A DNA stretch of 64,000 bases from Takakia lepidozioides. Lineage: Eukaryota; Streptophyta; Takakiopsida; Takakiales; Takakiaceae. The stretch's first letter is position 1; every line of letters begins with the position of its first letter. Positions 1-11,818 of this stretch are shown piece by piece. The position numbers were made by a program, and so were the translations under genes. The DNA is taken from positions 12,834,001-12,898,000 of the forward strand of contig CM060731.1 in the NCBI GenBank assembly GCA_030704615.1, given 5' to 3'. The notes under the pieces are model-generated. The model saw nothing but the letters and a program-made list of their open reading frames with translations. It made no database searches and had not been told where the DNA came from.

Positions 1-247
1 CCACATATTGATACCTAGGGTGCAAGCGACGGCGGAAGACATAGTACCGGTATCAACAAAGTTGTGTTCCTTGCGATACCAAGCTGGTCTGGCAGGAGCC
101 CAGGTATTAGTGTTATACTATATTGCCCCCAATATGTTCTCCCCGGGGTATTGCCAGTTGCTTATACCCGCTTGGTCTGGTACCCTGCTGCGATACCCTT
201 ACCTGTGTTGATACCCTGCCTCACCCCCATATACCAGTCCAACACTG
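1..247. mobile_element. hAT-like element end with GGTATC/GATACC repeats (truncated by window edge)
   Basis: The segment is dense in GATACC/GGTATC words and finishes in CCAACACTGG at 238-247. That is the same terminal motif, inverted, as the hAT-type elements at 29882-30712 and 13177-13923. No transposase is visible. The other end would lie outside the window, so the assignment rests on the terminal motif and the repeated words only. A related but shorter relic with the same words lies near 55905-55990. Confidence 0.35.
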
Positions 248-255
248 GTAAATTC

Positions 256-820
256 CAGTGTTGGGCGGTTCTTGCATTTGTGAAGGAACCTTCAGTTCCG
301 GTTCCACAATTATTTCAAGAGACGGTTCCGGATCCGGTTCCGGTTTTTTTTTTATTGAGCCGGTTCCAATCCGGTGCCGGATCCAACTTTTAAACATGGG
401 GGCGGTTCCGGTTACAGGTTAGTTGCTGATAAAAACCATCGGTTCCGGTTAGGTTCTGGTTCTATTTTTAAAATATATTTGTTTAATTTAATTAGATTTA
501 AAATATTTTATCAGTCCAGTAGATTAAATAGCAGTGTATTCACATATTTGAACTAAAATCCAACGATTTTGCTAGTTTTCACTAACACAAAAAAACAAAC
601 AAAAATACTCTAAATAAACTGGTAGAAGAAAATGGGTAAAATTTTATGGGTTGAAAGTACTATTCAGCTACCTGGCAAGTATTGAGGCATCTTCAAACAT
701 TTTATTAATGAACTTAGCCAGGATATCATGGAGCTGGAGATTGAACCCAAGATCTCATGGCGCTGAAGCATTGAACATAGAATCTCATGGCCTTCAAGCA
801 TTGAACCCAGGATCTCAGGG
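256..820 (-). mobile_element. Truncated copy of the 831-bp hAT-type element
   Basis: Starting at CAGTGTTGGGCGGTTCTTGC (256), this stretch is the inverse complement of the right two thirds of the element at 29882-30712. It has the same GGTTCC-rich subterminal zone, the same AT-rich core with an A-rich run, and the same 30-bp tandem units near 735-820. Similarity is lost around 820, so the second terminal repeat is missing. By eye the two copies are nearly identical apart from small indels, which points to fairly recent movement. It has no coding capacity. Confidence 0.8.
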
Positions 821-2832
821 CCTTTTGTGGTGATTTTGGAAAAGTGAAAAAAAACCCATTGCTAGGGAGGGTTGTTCTTTCATGCACACTACATTTTTGA
901 AACACTTGTCATATTAGCCTCCATAAGGTTATTCTTGTCATAGACAGATTGCATATTCTTTTAGGCATACATTGTGGGAAAGCTGTTTCAAACCCTAAAC
1001 TCAATCCATAATAACATTCTTTTTGCTGGCAAAATTTCGCTTAAAAACTCCTTTCGTTTTGGAAAATAAAGGCATTTTGTTTTTTTGCCAAAACAGAGAG
1101 ATGAATGAGAGGTTGTCGCCAGAAAATCTGTATGATTCATGTCAATGTGGGCCTGTCAAGGCCTGCCAGCTGTCATATAGCGACACATTTGTAGAGGTGC
1201 TAGCTCATTTTTTTCGCCACTTGGGGCGCTGGGTAGAGGACACAAGAATGTGGAAAAAAAACTCATGCTACTTTTGAAGAATGTGGAAAAAAACATTGAT
1301 CCATAAGGAGGTGAGTAGCTTGTCCTTAAGATGGTTAGGGCGGGCGAGGCGAGGCATGGAATGGTTTAGAGTAGGCCTTTAATGCGGAGAGGCTGTAAAT
1401 GCTAGGTGCATGGGCCCTGCTCCATGATATAGGGAGCCAGGGCATTGATTGCCTGGCTACAAAGAATTCCAGAGCCATGTAAACCCATACAAAGTAGCCC
1501 ATAGGACAAAAAAGTCATATAGACTTGCAATTTTGACATGCTTGTGAATTTGTGGGTCTCAAGCTCGACGGGAGAATTACGAAAAGCCACGTTGTGAGGT
1601 TTTGCTTAGGAGAACATATTCTAGGTCCATGAAAACATTTAAAAAATAAATAAATAAAATGTTGGAATCTTGTTAATTGGAGGTGCCATGATGCATAACT
1701 TTTTAGGCTAAATGTTACATGGTTGCAATTTGTGGATGGATGGTGGTAGGTAGTTGCACATATTTTAGTGCAAATGGCCAAAAAGTTCATAGCCACCTTG
1801 GGAGATTGAAGGTTAAGCTAAACTGGGGACTCTTATTTTTATTAACATTTCCATTTATTTGAAGATGGTTCAGATTCCAAATTTGCTTTTTTTAAGGGGC
1901 GTGCTTGTAGAGCCCAAGGCGGAAGAAACCTTCTAGATGGTAGCTGCCCTCACCCTCTTTATATAGTGTCTCAAGGAGCCTTCTACAAGGCCGGTCACCC
2001 CTCATCCTACTTTGGAAAGCTCTAGAACTATAAGGAGGGTCCACCCTCCTTCTATGCTAGCCTCTATACGTGGTCTTTGAACATCTCACCCATATCAACA
2101 CTGGTGCCCTCCCTCCCCATTGGCTGCTCCAAATCCTCTCCTTTTTTTCGACCTTCAAGAATAGCCCCTACCACAATTTGGGACCCTTATTTATTTATTT
2201 ATTTATTATCTTGTCAGTGGAGTGGATATCTTTGCCAATTCTTTTTGCTATTCCTGAGAGCAAGACAAATTATCCAGGGAAAAATGGACTTTGCATACCA
2301 GCTCGGTGAAGCCTAAATAGGAAGAGAACCATAAAGTCCAGTGTTAGGCAGATATTATTTTTATTTTAATATCCAACGGTTCTGGGTATTACCAACATGA
2401 CAAACAGCCTGTCCAGGTTGACATCTGGTTGTTAATTTTGGGGCTAATATCAACCAGGTATTGACGGATGTTGGCCGGGTACTACAGTGGGAGTAGTAGT
2501 AGTATCGTACGTTGTTGTCAGATTCGACAACATAGTGCCGAAATAATTATTTTTTGGAGGCTCAGTCCATTCGGCACCTCATATTTTATACTCCAGGGTT
2601 TCAGCAGTTAGGATTAAAAAATTTCACATTTTGGGCATTTGGGCAGTGTCCAGAGTAGTATATAGCACAAATATGTATTTTGTCCTTTCGTAGATTTTTT
2701 GAGATTTTCCAAATTTTCTCATTTTTGCAAGCTGAGTATGTAATATGTCTGGATTTTTAGACATATCACTTGAGTTAATCCAAAAATTTCAACTACCCAA
2801 AGTATAATAAGTTTTTGTCGAATTTGACAGCA

Positions 2833-2858
2833 ACGTAGTAGTAGTAGTGGTGGTAGTG

Positions 2859-2888
<30 letters not shown>
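2833..2888. repeat. Triplet microsatellite (TAG/TGG)n
   Basis: An interrupted tract of TAG and TGG triplets of about 56 bases, ending in six or more TAG units. It is not inside any recognised gene. Confidence 0.85.
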
Positions 2889-2889
<1 letters not shown>

Positions 2890-3405
2890 GGTTTTCATCA
2901 TTAGCTGCTAGTTATGCAACTACCCTAAAATCACCAATTCTGATTCCGTGATATGATCCGGATTGATATCCTCATGGCTCTATGCCCCGCAAAACACGTG
3001 AATTGGTGGCCCTAGGATTTTCGTGGATTTGAGTTGCCTCTCATGAAGACAGGGGTCAAAAATCCAAGAAAGATCTAGGGCCAAATTTTTTCCTTGTGTA
3101 AAGATATAACATCTGTCCTTGGAAGCAATGGACAAAGTTTCATAATAATTCCATAATCAACGTATGAAGCAAGGTTGTTTGTTTGATTGTTTGTTTTCAT
3201 TGTTCAGATCTCCTTGAACCGCAGGCCCACCTTGGCTCTTGGGACCCCGATCTTCTTAGGGTGAACCATTTGCTCTCCTCAACTATCCATTTGTGGATGT
3301 CCAGGGAAGTTGGAACTTCCCTGCATATTTTGCCTTATGGCCTTGTTCCAAGTTAATTTTTTCCTCGCTCTTATTAATTTGATGAACCGGCCTCTCTTTT
3401 AAATT

Positions 3406-3410
<5 letters not shown>

Positions 3411-3436
<26 letters not shown>
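3411..3436 (+). repeat. Poly-G run of 26 bases
   Basis: Twenty-six consecutive G residues preceded by an A/T-rich flank. It could form quadruplex structures. It is also a classic place for a base-calling or assembly length error. Confidence 0.9.
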
Positions 3437-4059
3437 TGCCAAAACAACAAAAGGTAAAGGCGGCAACAATGCGCCTGTGGGCCCCGCCAGTATGGCCCAT
3501 GGGGTCAACTCAGAAGCCCAACTCTCATCCTCCGGGTCCGCCGGAGGGTCCATTGGATAGTCCAGTCCGTTCTGGAGAGTCCGCTGGAGGGTCCACCCAC
3601 TCTTTACAGACTTCGCTGGAGAGGGTCTACTCTACAGTCCAACCGCTTGAGGGTCCACTCTATAGTCCAGTCCGCTGCCATAGAAGACAATGTCAACTTA
3701 AGAAATTTTAGAAAGATTAAGTATACAAAATATTTAATTAATAACACTACCACCTAACAAAAATTGCATACCAAGCACTTTACCACCTTATAAGAGGTGA
3801 ACACCTAACCTTTTACATTACATTCAATGCTCTTAACCAACACACTACCCACTGCTTTTGAAAGCCTTGGAATTGTTTAATGTTTTATATGCATTACCAA
3901 TACCTAGGGGCACATCATGGCTCGGACCTACCGCAGCACCCCAGATCTAGCTATGGATATATGAGGCCTCCCGAAGGAAGCGTAAATATGGTGTCTCTTC
4001 ACCTCGAAGGGTTGCAGCCTTCCGTGAGGAAGGTGGATATCTTTGTGACACCAATCGGT

Positions 4060-4460
4060 AGCTCTATCTCCTTCTCTTCTGAAGGCATTGGGGAGGTTCA
4101 GGGTGGGCTCACATCGTCTGCAAATGGAACTTTATAACGTCCGCGGAAAGCTCAAAGAGCTTATGGGACAAAAGGGAAAAACAGGAAAGAAGAGAAAGCC
4201 ACAGCCAAAAGCAGCCCAGAAGCAACTACTGCTCAATGGATTGCCTAACGGCCAAGGCCTGATCATGCAGAAAAGCTGCCAAGCATTTCTGATCCTTGTA
4301 ATGGAAGACCTCTGTAAGAGATTGGGTATCCTGGAATAGAGAGTCCAATTTCCCATGGATCCCATAGTATAAATGGCAGTGAAAGAAGAAATGTTCTTCA
4401 CTTTCAATTCCCTGTAGTTCTTAGCGCAGGCGGCGGGCAGAGGCGGTCATCACGTTGGAG
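4060..4460 (-). mobile_element. LINE 3'-end fragment nested beside an opposite-strand copy
   Basis: On the minus strand, 4460 to 4131 carries the LINE 3' region found repeatedly in this window. It has the cysteine-rich RT tail zone followed by the conserved 3' end that contains TTTATAACGTCCGCGGAAAG. The adjoining 4060-4130 carries the upstream part of the same family (a GGTTCAGGGTGGG-containing block) on the plus strand. The two halves therefore point in opposite directions and meet at 4130. Insertion of one copy into another explains this most simply. It is fragmentary and non-functional. Confidence 0.7.
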
Positions 4461-4654
4461 AGATCTCCGTAGCAGTGGACCTTCCGACGGGTAAAGGTGC
4501 TCCCTGCCCTAGGCACACTCTGTACATGTGGCCCCGCCACAGGCGCATTGAAGATGCTATTATGTTATAATGAGAAGCGGTGAGGGCCCTGTAATCCCCT
4601 TTCTTTTCAAAGTAAAAAACCAAAAACAAAAACAAAACAAAAAATGTCAACAGG

Positions 4655-4835
4655 TCTTCACCAATATTGTGCGGGTAAGGATAAATAAAAATCCAAATAT
4701 TATTTATCCTCCTGGCAAGGATAAATTGCATTTATTTATTCTATGGGTAAAGGATAAACGCCAATATTTTTGACCTGGTAAGGATAAATAATTTATTCTT
4801 TCTATACACCGTCTAGTAAATAAAGGATATATAAA
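4655..4835 (+). mobile_element. Possible hAT-like relic with GGATAAAT repeats
   Basis: Begins with CCAATATTGTGCGGGTAAGG, close to the CCAGTGTTGTGCGGGTAA end seen inverted at 5934, and continues with at least five GGATAAAT-like words. No second terminal repeat is identified. Confidence 0.3.
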
Positions 4836-5251
4836 AGGATACATAGTTTTTTTGTTTGTTATGTGCAACTCAAAAAATATAACTAATTACTTAAGGTAAT
4901 CAATTTTTGGTCTATTTTTTGGTTTAGTATGAGGCTGATTGTACCACATGTTGTGAATGATATGAGGGAGGATCATGAGTGTGTTTCACACCAAAGATAA
5001 TAATCAAACAAAGCCAAATAAGACCGTGTAGCAATGCCTCGTCCACGAAACTAGTGCCTCCGAGATCCAGGTTGACTTGATAGCATTGGATACTGCACAC
5101 CCGTGTACCCGTGCACTCTAAGCAAAGTGACTATTGACACAAACCCAAAGCTTTAGAGATGAAGCCAGCATCCCCACCGGGCCCGCGATCAGCCACAGAA
5201 GCGGCAAAGTTCCGTGTCGGAGAGAAAAGACACAAAAACCATGCCCCACCG

Positions 5252-5281
5252 CTGAACGTTACAATGCGCGGTAACGTTCAG
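5252..5281. repeat. Perfect 11-bp inverted repeat (hairpin)
   Basis: CTGAACGTTAC (5252-5262) and GTAACGTTCAG (5271-5281) are perfect inverse complements around an 8-base loop. Each arm contains AACGTT. It lies about 1.5 kb upstream of the TMEM135-like start, and its role is unknown. Confidence 0.7.
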
Positions 5282-5729
5282 TGCGCTCCAAATTGGAACC
5301 GGACCCCGGACCTTGCCGTCTCCTTCCGGCCCACGACGGCTCACCAAAGTCAACGTCAGACGAGTCCAGCGCGCATCTGGAGAGTCAGGCGATCATCCCA
5401 CACGTGAGACGCTGGCGAGCGAGAGGTTGAGCGGGAGGGTGGGATGAGGTTTGCCGTGCAACCGGTGGGGAGCAATCCAGCTGCAGGCACCCCATCTTCT
5501 TGAGCGCTCTGCACATGCCTCAATAAAAGGCACTTGATGTACCCACATACACAGCCACCGGTGGTGATGGTCTTATAAGGTACGCCCGCACTATATGGTA
5601 CACGATAATGGTACGCCCCACTATGTGGTGCACGAGAACGGGATGCCCTTGGAGATGGTGATAGAAGGGAGGATGCTTGGAGCACAAGGGACCCTTGAGT
5701 CAGGCCCTCGTACTTAGGGATGAAGAAGA

Positions 5730-5934
5730 GTTTTTTATTTACCTTTCTACTATTTACCCTCCAAAAATTTATATTTACCCGTGGATAGAGGGCATATGAA
5801 ATTTATTTACCCTTCAGACGGGTAAGCTCAGAATATTTACCCGTCTTAAGGGTAAGTAAGGTAAATGGGCCAATACGGGTAAATCATTTACCTTACCTTG
5901 AAATCGGGGTAAATGATTTACCCGCACAACACTG
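5730..5934 (-). mobile_element. hAT-like end with GGGTAAAT subterminal repeats
   Basis: Read on the minus strand this starts CAGTGTTGTGCGGGTAAATC and continues with many GGGTAAAT/GGTAAAT words, the architecture of the other hAT-type elements here (terminal motif plus tandem subterminal words). I see no matching terminal repeat at the left, so it is probably truncated. Confidence 0.45.
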
Positions 5935-6828
5935 GTCTTCACGCTTCTATTCACGTTTGGGAGTCAAGGTCCTTGACCACAGTTGACTGTGGACCAGGGG
6001 CCTGGGTGGAATCCAACTACCACATCGCTGTGGACTATGCTCAGGTTATTCATCCAACATTCGTCCAACGGACTACCGCTGCGCAACTTGTTTCTCTGCC
6101 CAGGCGGCAGCTGGCATCGACTAACTTCCCGTTGGCGCGTGTGAAAGTGAAGCGGGTGGACGCGGCGATGATTGCAAGGACCGACCCGGTGGAGGGGCCC
6201 GGGCGGGCCACCAACCCGGTGCATGCTACAGCCCCTTCTGTCTCGTCCTCACAATCTGGCCTCGCTACATACAATGCTCCAGAGTAGATTGTCTTGTTCA
6301 CTTGTGCGACGTGCTCTTCTCCTTCGAGCGATCAAGTGTGTGCAGTCTGCTCTGCTCCTGAAATCTTATAAGCGGTCCAGAGGTGACGAGCGCATTTTGT
6401 TCTTGGTGCTGGAGTAGAGTTAATCCGTTGATCCGTTAATCGACCGTTTCCGTTTTGTTTGCTTCCGTTTTATTGGCATTCTTGTCTCTCGAGCTTGTGA
6501 TTTCATTCTGCTTCTCTCTACACGTCTCTCTCTACTCCTGGATCTGTTGTCAATTCTGGACGCTGTTTTGTGAGCCTCCGCTTGAATCTCAAATTATTTT
6601 CCCGCCTCCTTTTTCGGTCAAAGATTTCACTATCATGTAGCACGGATCTATCGCTCTCATGTGGCTAACACGATCATTCTTTACGGAACGATTGAACCTG
6701 TTTCGAATTCTAGATTTTACCTCTGGGGATTAATTTTTAAGGAGTTATATATTTGGAGGCTGAGTTGTTCAGAGTTTGTCCCTTGCTGTACACGGGTCTG
6801 AAAAATTATCCAATATATAAATTATAAC
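5935..6828 (+). promoter_or_regulatory. Probable upstream region and 5' leader of the TMEM135-like gene
   Basis: This is about 900 bases between the transposon end and the start codon at 6829. It contains TTGAC W-box cores at about 5973 and 5983 inside a CCACAG/CTGTGG inverted repeat. A CTTATAAG word that could act as a TATA element lies near 6364, followed by a T/C-rich leader. I cannot locate the transcription start; the regulatory reading is inference. Confidence 0.3.
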
Positions 6829-9800
6829 ATGGATGGAAGGAGGCCTTCTCAAGAACTCGCTGAAGATGCTCGAAAGGAGCGAAAGGACGCGGTAACAACG
6901 TTACGAGTGATGCAGACAGACACACAGAATTTTGGTCGTCTTAGAAACCATGATACAATTTTGATGAACGGAAGCACAGGGTCTGGCAAATTTATTAGTC
7001 TACCCTCGGACATCAATGGGGCCACGCCGAGAAATGGCATTATTTTTAGCCAAATGCAGGAGTCAAACACCATTGATTTGAGAGGAGAGCCTGGAGGGGC
7101 GGTTGAAGGGAGATCGTGTTCTTCTTCCGGTCAGGATGTTTGGGAAAGCTATTGGCAGGCATTGCATCGCTGCCTTGCGGCATCAACCAAGGGTTTCGCG
7201 GTTGGGGCAGGGCTGCGTGGCGGTCTCGCCCTTTTTTCCATCCTTAGTCGATTGAAGCGAAGATCGGCCTCTTTGTAAGACTTCTGCTACTTGGAATGCT
7301 ACATTTTGAGCTTACACGGTGCTCCGGAGATGTAATCTCCCGAGATGAGTCATACAATCCAACGGATTTTCCCTTTCTAAAATTTCTTCCCAAAATCCAT
7401 AACCAAAATCCACAAGTATTGTTCCCTGCTTGAAAAGTGTTTCAGGTGAAATCGATCATATGTTGCGCATTACTTATTCAGTGCGACTTTTTCGGTAGTG
7501 TTAAGAAACTCGGCCATGCCGCTTTATATGAGCATCATGGAGACCAATGGAGGTGATCTGCACTGCTCGTCAGCATGCACTAAAAAGCTGCATTGTGGCG
7601 GATCAAAATGTAAAGTTTGTGCCAAGAATACCTTGAAAGCCTGCTGGAGTTGGTCGTGATCATTGGTCCCTGCAAGAAGTTATTCAAAACCTCAGCGAAG
7701 GTGCCAGGTGGCAATTTCAATCGCGTGGTATTACTAATCGTGGTATTACTTTGCGAGTCGAAGGGTGTAGGGGACTGACTAGAGAGAAAACTACTCCACA
7801 AGGAAAGCATTAGCTAACTGCTCCTTATTTGGCTGTAGGACATCAAACGCAGACCTGCGTGGGAAGACGAACAACAAAGCCATCGTCGCTGCATTGAAGG
7901 AGACATTGCGCTATGGTCTTTTTCTGGGGACATTTTCAGGAGCATTCTGCACTGTGGATGAAGCCATCGCTGCTGTGGGAGGCTCTGGCAGGTTTTTATT
8001 AGAACAGTCCAACTTATAGTCGTCCACACTTCAATTTTTGTTTCTACCTGCTTGTGCTGTGTAAAGGAGAAAGATAACAATAATTCGAAGCATTGTGGAA
8101 TACGAGTTCATCTACATACAAAATTAGCATTTGGATGCATCGTATGCTCCTCTATGGATGTATCGACTCCTAGGCATTGCCCCAAGAACTGAAGGGAGAA
8201 TTCCCTCCGCATTATAGAGTCCTAGGAGATCAGCAGTTTGGCTCTTGTTCTTTGGAGCTAGAAATCCGTTCCGCACTTTCTTCTGACATTGGTGCATTCT
8301 ACACGATGTTTGCAGAACTGCAAGATGGCGAGCATTGGTTGCTGGAGCAGTTGCGGGGCCGGCCTTGTTGTTGACGGGAAGTAAGACAGGGCATACAAGC
8401 TTGGCCCTGTACGTTTTGCTGAGAGCGGCAGTTCTGGCTGCCCGTTGTGGGATCAAGAGTGAACGGGCAGGGTGGATGTTTCGCCCACTGTCGTGGAAGC
8501 ATGGCGATACATTCCTCATGTGCTTGTCGTCTGCACAGATTCTGTACGTATTTTCGCTTCCTTTCCGCTGTTCCATAGAAGAGAGCAATATTTATTTCTA
8601 GAGGTCTGCAAACCTAGGTCCGTGCAAGAATGCTCAGTGTAGAATTGCGGATTGCGAATGATGCAAACCTTTCCAAAGAGTTAGTTCAGTTCTGAGGACT
8701 CACTGTGCCTTCTGCGTTCTCCCACCCGCTCCTGCCACCAATTCATAGAAACATTTTTAGTGCTCCTGCACCTCACAGTCTCTTGAAGCCTATCTTGGTA
8801 TTTGAGATATTATCTAATTCTTCTCCCTTGTTTCCACCTTGTCACTCAGGTCTGCCTGGATTCTCAAACCAGGGAGTCTACCATCATCGTATGTTGCATT
8901 CCTCAACAAGCATTCAGGCAAAGATCGGTCAATAATTGAAGGATTCAGGGAACTGGCCTTCAATATTCAACCTCGCACTTTCCTGAAAACTATTGAGCAG
9001 CACTACAAGACAAACAATCAGGACATTCAACTTGACCCTCATATGTCTATACCCTGCACGGTAATTTTGCCTTCGTGCCAAAAGGAGATTGTCGACACCT
9101 ACTCCCACAATTTGTTTTTAATGCAACGCAAGACAGAATTGTAATTTTTGAGCTTTGCTTGGGTTGCTTTCATATTTCCTTCCAGGCTAGTCCATCACTT
9201 GGTATAAGATTGTAAGGATGTTAAGGCTTTCCTACAAGTGGAGTTGTCTTTGGGTTACAAGCTGAGTTGAAAATTGCTTGACAACAGGTCAAAGGTTGAA
9301 ACCCACTGGAATTGCTTACTTGTTGTAAGGATACTTACCCTTGACTTGTCCCTTTTCCAGATGGTACATGGAAACGAAGGATGCGTATCACATTTCTTCT
9401 CGCATTTGTGGGCTTCATATCTCAGGGCTTTACCTGTTTATCTCCCTGTCTATCTCGTTCCTGCTCTTCTTGTGCATCGGCAAGGGCTCTTTGCAAGGTG
9501 AGGCGAATCTTCTGACAGCTTAGACAATCCCTTGAGCAGTAATTGCTTTTGGGCTGCTTTTGGCTTCGCGCTCTGTCTTTTTTTCTCTTGTTTCTTGCTT
9601 TCCTTTTGTCCCATAAGCTCTTTGAGCTTTCTGCGGACAAGTTCCATCGTATTTCAGTTCATTTCTTTCCCTATTTTGACATCCGTATCTCAAGGGCCAT
9701 ATGCAGGAGAGACATAGGCAATCCAATGACAAACTGTCCAGTTGATGATTCTGTGGCCCTGTGTCTCCAACCGCCATAGCTTTACTTGCCTCAGAATATC

Positions 9801-11818
9801 TGGGACTCTTAAGTGGTGCTTTAAATATCTGACGTCAAGTGAGGACCAGGCTATGTTCCTAGTCTCTTAGTTATTTCTCAATTGTTCCTTCTTTGCTGAT
9901 TTTGTGATTTGTCCCTAGGGGAGGGAAAACCAAGAAGGTGCCCAAAATACGATGGCATGGAAGGGATGAAGAGCTAAGCTATGACCTTGACATTGGTGGC
10001 GAGTATCCCAGACCATCTGCTTCCATTAAAGATGCTTTGGCAACATTTGAATGGTAACTTAAAACCCCTTGCCAATGGTACCAGTTGTTTTCTCTCTTGC
10101 ATCTCTCCATTGCTATGACATTATACTGATCTCATTAGATAGGGCTTGTTAGCCACTGAATTTTATGTGTCTAGCTTTTCGGATGCTAAAGCTGGACAGG
10201 TTGTCTTTCTGTCTACATCTGTCAACTCCACTCATACATACTGTTGACAAACAAAAGTTTCTGTGATATGCACGTCAACTTCTTCTGTGTAGAAGATTGA
10301 GCTTGATTTTGTTCTCATCTGGAAGACTTTTGCCTTATCTATAGTCTTGCCACCCTTGCCCTTCTCATTTGCTTGAGTGCTTACTCTCTTCTATGTCCCC
10401 ATTGTGATAGCCCACTCCGTGTACTTCAACATAAGCACAGAAGTGAAGAGACATGGGTGGTTATGGCACAGTCATTTGTGTAATTGTACATGTAAGCAGG
10501 TCCCATATAGGGTTTTTGCTTAGCATTCACACTTTTGCAATCACATGCTTAGAATGCATCCCACTGTAGAACTATGCATGGGCAATTTGTTTATGAAATC
10601 GTTTTGTTATCATGGATGCAGGCCTCTTCCTATCCTATCCAAAATGCTGCTGGGCACAGCTAGATCCAGCCTTTTCCTTGCTATGTACTGTGCATCTTCC
10701 TGGTAAGTGACTGTTCCCCCTTCTGACCTTTATATGGGAGGTAGCTAAGGTTTGCAGGCAAGTACATGTCTCTGGTCTTCATGTCCCATAAACCCCCTAC
10801 CACTCCCCATGGACATAAAAATTTCCCTTATGCTATCTTTCTTGTGTCTCTAGAAACCTCCAAGTCCTCTCTCTTCCGAGCATGCTTCATCCTCTCTCAC
10901 CTTGTTTTCAGCAGTCTTCGAGCATTCCACCATTTGTCTGTTAACTAACCCCGTCTCGTGTGTTGTCAGGACTGCGACGTGTGCCTTCCACAGGGCCTCA
11001 GGGAAATGTAACCCGCCCATTTTGGCAGCTGCATGTGTACGTACCCCCTATCTTGATGATGTTTATTATTGGGAGGGGCTCCACAAATTCACTTGTTTGC
11101 GTAGGACAGGCTTGTTACAGTTCGAGGGAAGGATAATGTCTACAATGAACCTCAAACAAATTATGGGGAAAGGGTAGAGGGGAGGGGTGAAGAGATGGCG
11201 AGGGAGAGAGAGATGCAACCCACTGCCTTTTCAAATGCTAATAATTTTCCTTGTGTAACTCAAGGAACAATTTCTGAGATGGTCAAACAAGCTCTACCGT
11301 GAAATCATTGCACACCCAACACATGCCCAATAATGAATTTGCACTGCTACCCCAAGTTTGCTTTTACAACTGCTCCCAATACTACACGTTGTCAACATGG
11401 AACAGGTACTCCAGTTAGTAACATGCTGGCCTCTTTTTTTTGTCTTCAGTCTATACCAGGGCTGGCAACGCTGTTAGAGAAGAAATCACGTCGAATGGAA
11501 CTTGCACTCTACTGCTTGGTTCATGCCATTGAGAGTTTCTCAACCTGTATTGCCGACTCGGGACTGCTGCGCCGCAACAACTTGACACCCCCAAAGAGGA
11601 TGGATGTTCTCCTTTTCAGCCTAGCTACAGGCATCATTATGCACTGCTACGCTCAAGAACGTGAAGTCTTTCGGTCCAAGTATCGCAATGTTCTGGATTG
11701 GGTGTTTGGGCTTCCAGAGGGGGCTACCCCATACGTGTATACTCGCCCAACAAAAGATCCTGTAAAATCCAATGGGCAAATACTAGATCAGAGGCAGCAA
11801 AAAGAAGTAGAAAATTAG
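6829..11818 (+). CDS. TMEM135-like multi-pass membrane protein (nine exons)
   Basis: Exons: 6829-7274, 7839-7991, 8316-8543, 8850-9060, 9361-9497, 9919-10053, 10622-10702, 10970-11036, 11450-11818. The phases close to 609 codons. The first exon has a polar N-terminus of about 110 residues ending in a glycine-rich segment (KGFAVGAGLRGGLALFSIL). Next come hydrophobic or amphipathic segments with family hallmarks: LRYGLFLGTFSGAF, LVAGAVAGPALLLTG, LPSSYVAFLNKH, YLRALPVYLPVYLVPALLVH and LLGTARSSLFLAMYC, then a C-terminal EKKSRR block. These match TMEM135, a peroxisome/mitochondria-associated protein linked in animals to organelle dynamics and lipid handling. The plant role is not established here. 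The 135-nt exon at 9919-10053 encodes a charged insert and is the least certain. A short LINE 3' end lies in the intron between 9497 and 9919. Confidence 0.85.
9525..9666 (+). mobile_element. LINE 3'-end fragment in a TMEM135-like intron
   Basis: Contains the conserved 3' end of the window's main LINE family (CCCATAAGCTCTTTGAGCTTTCTGCGGAC followed by a TTTCA-type tail, here degenerate). It is 5'-truncated and non-coding, and sits between exons ending 9497 and starting 9919. Confidence 0.7.

Larger units (their letters stand above)
833..4060. other. Intergenic, AT-rich, no gene recognised
   Basis: I see no exon-like reading frame with family resemblance here. Visible content includes a degenerate CAGTGTTAGGC word near 2340 that may be another hAT end, and a (TAG/TGG)n triplet tract at 2833-2888. 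There is also a 26-bp G run at 3411-3436, and a short region at 3530-3680 with repeated GGAGGGTCCAC-type words. The short open frames are neither conserved-looking nor spliced into anything recognisable. Confidence 0.6.

Noticed and set aside
245-475. CRISPR-like or satellite array of GGTTCC units
   Set aside because: The words are irregularly spaced subterminal repeats inside a bounded hAT-type element, and this is plant nuclear DNA.
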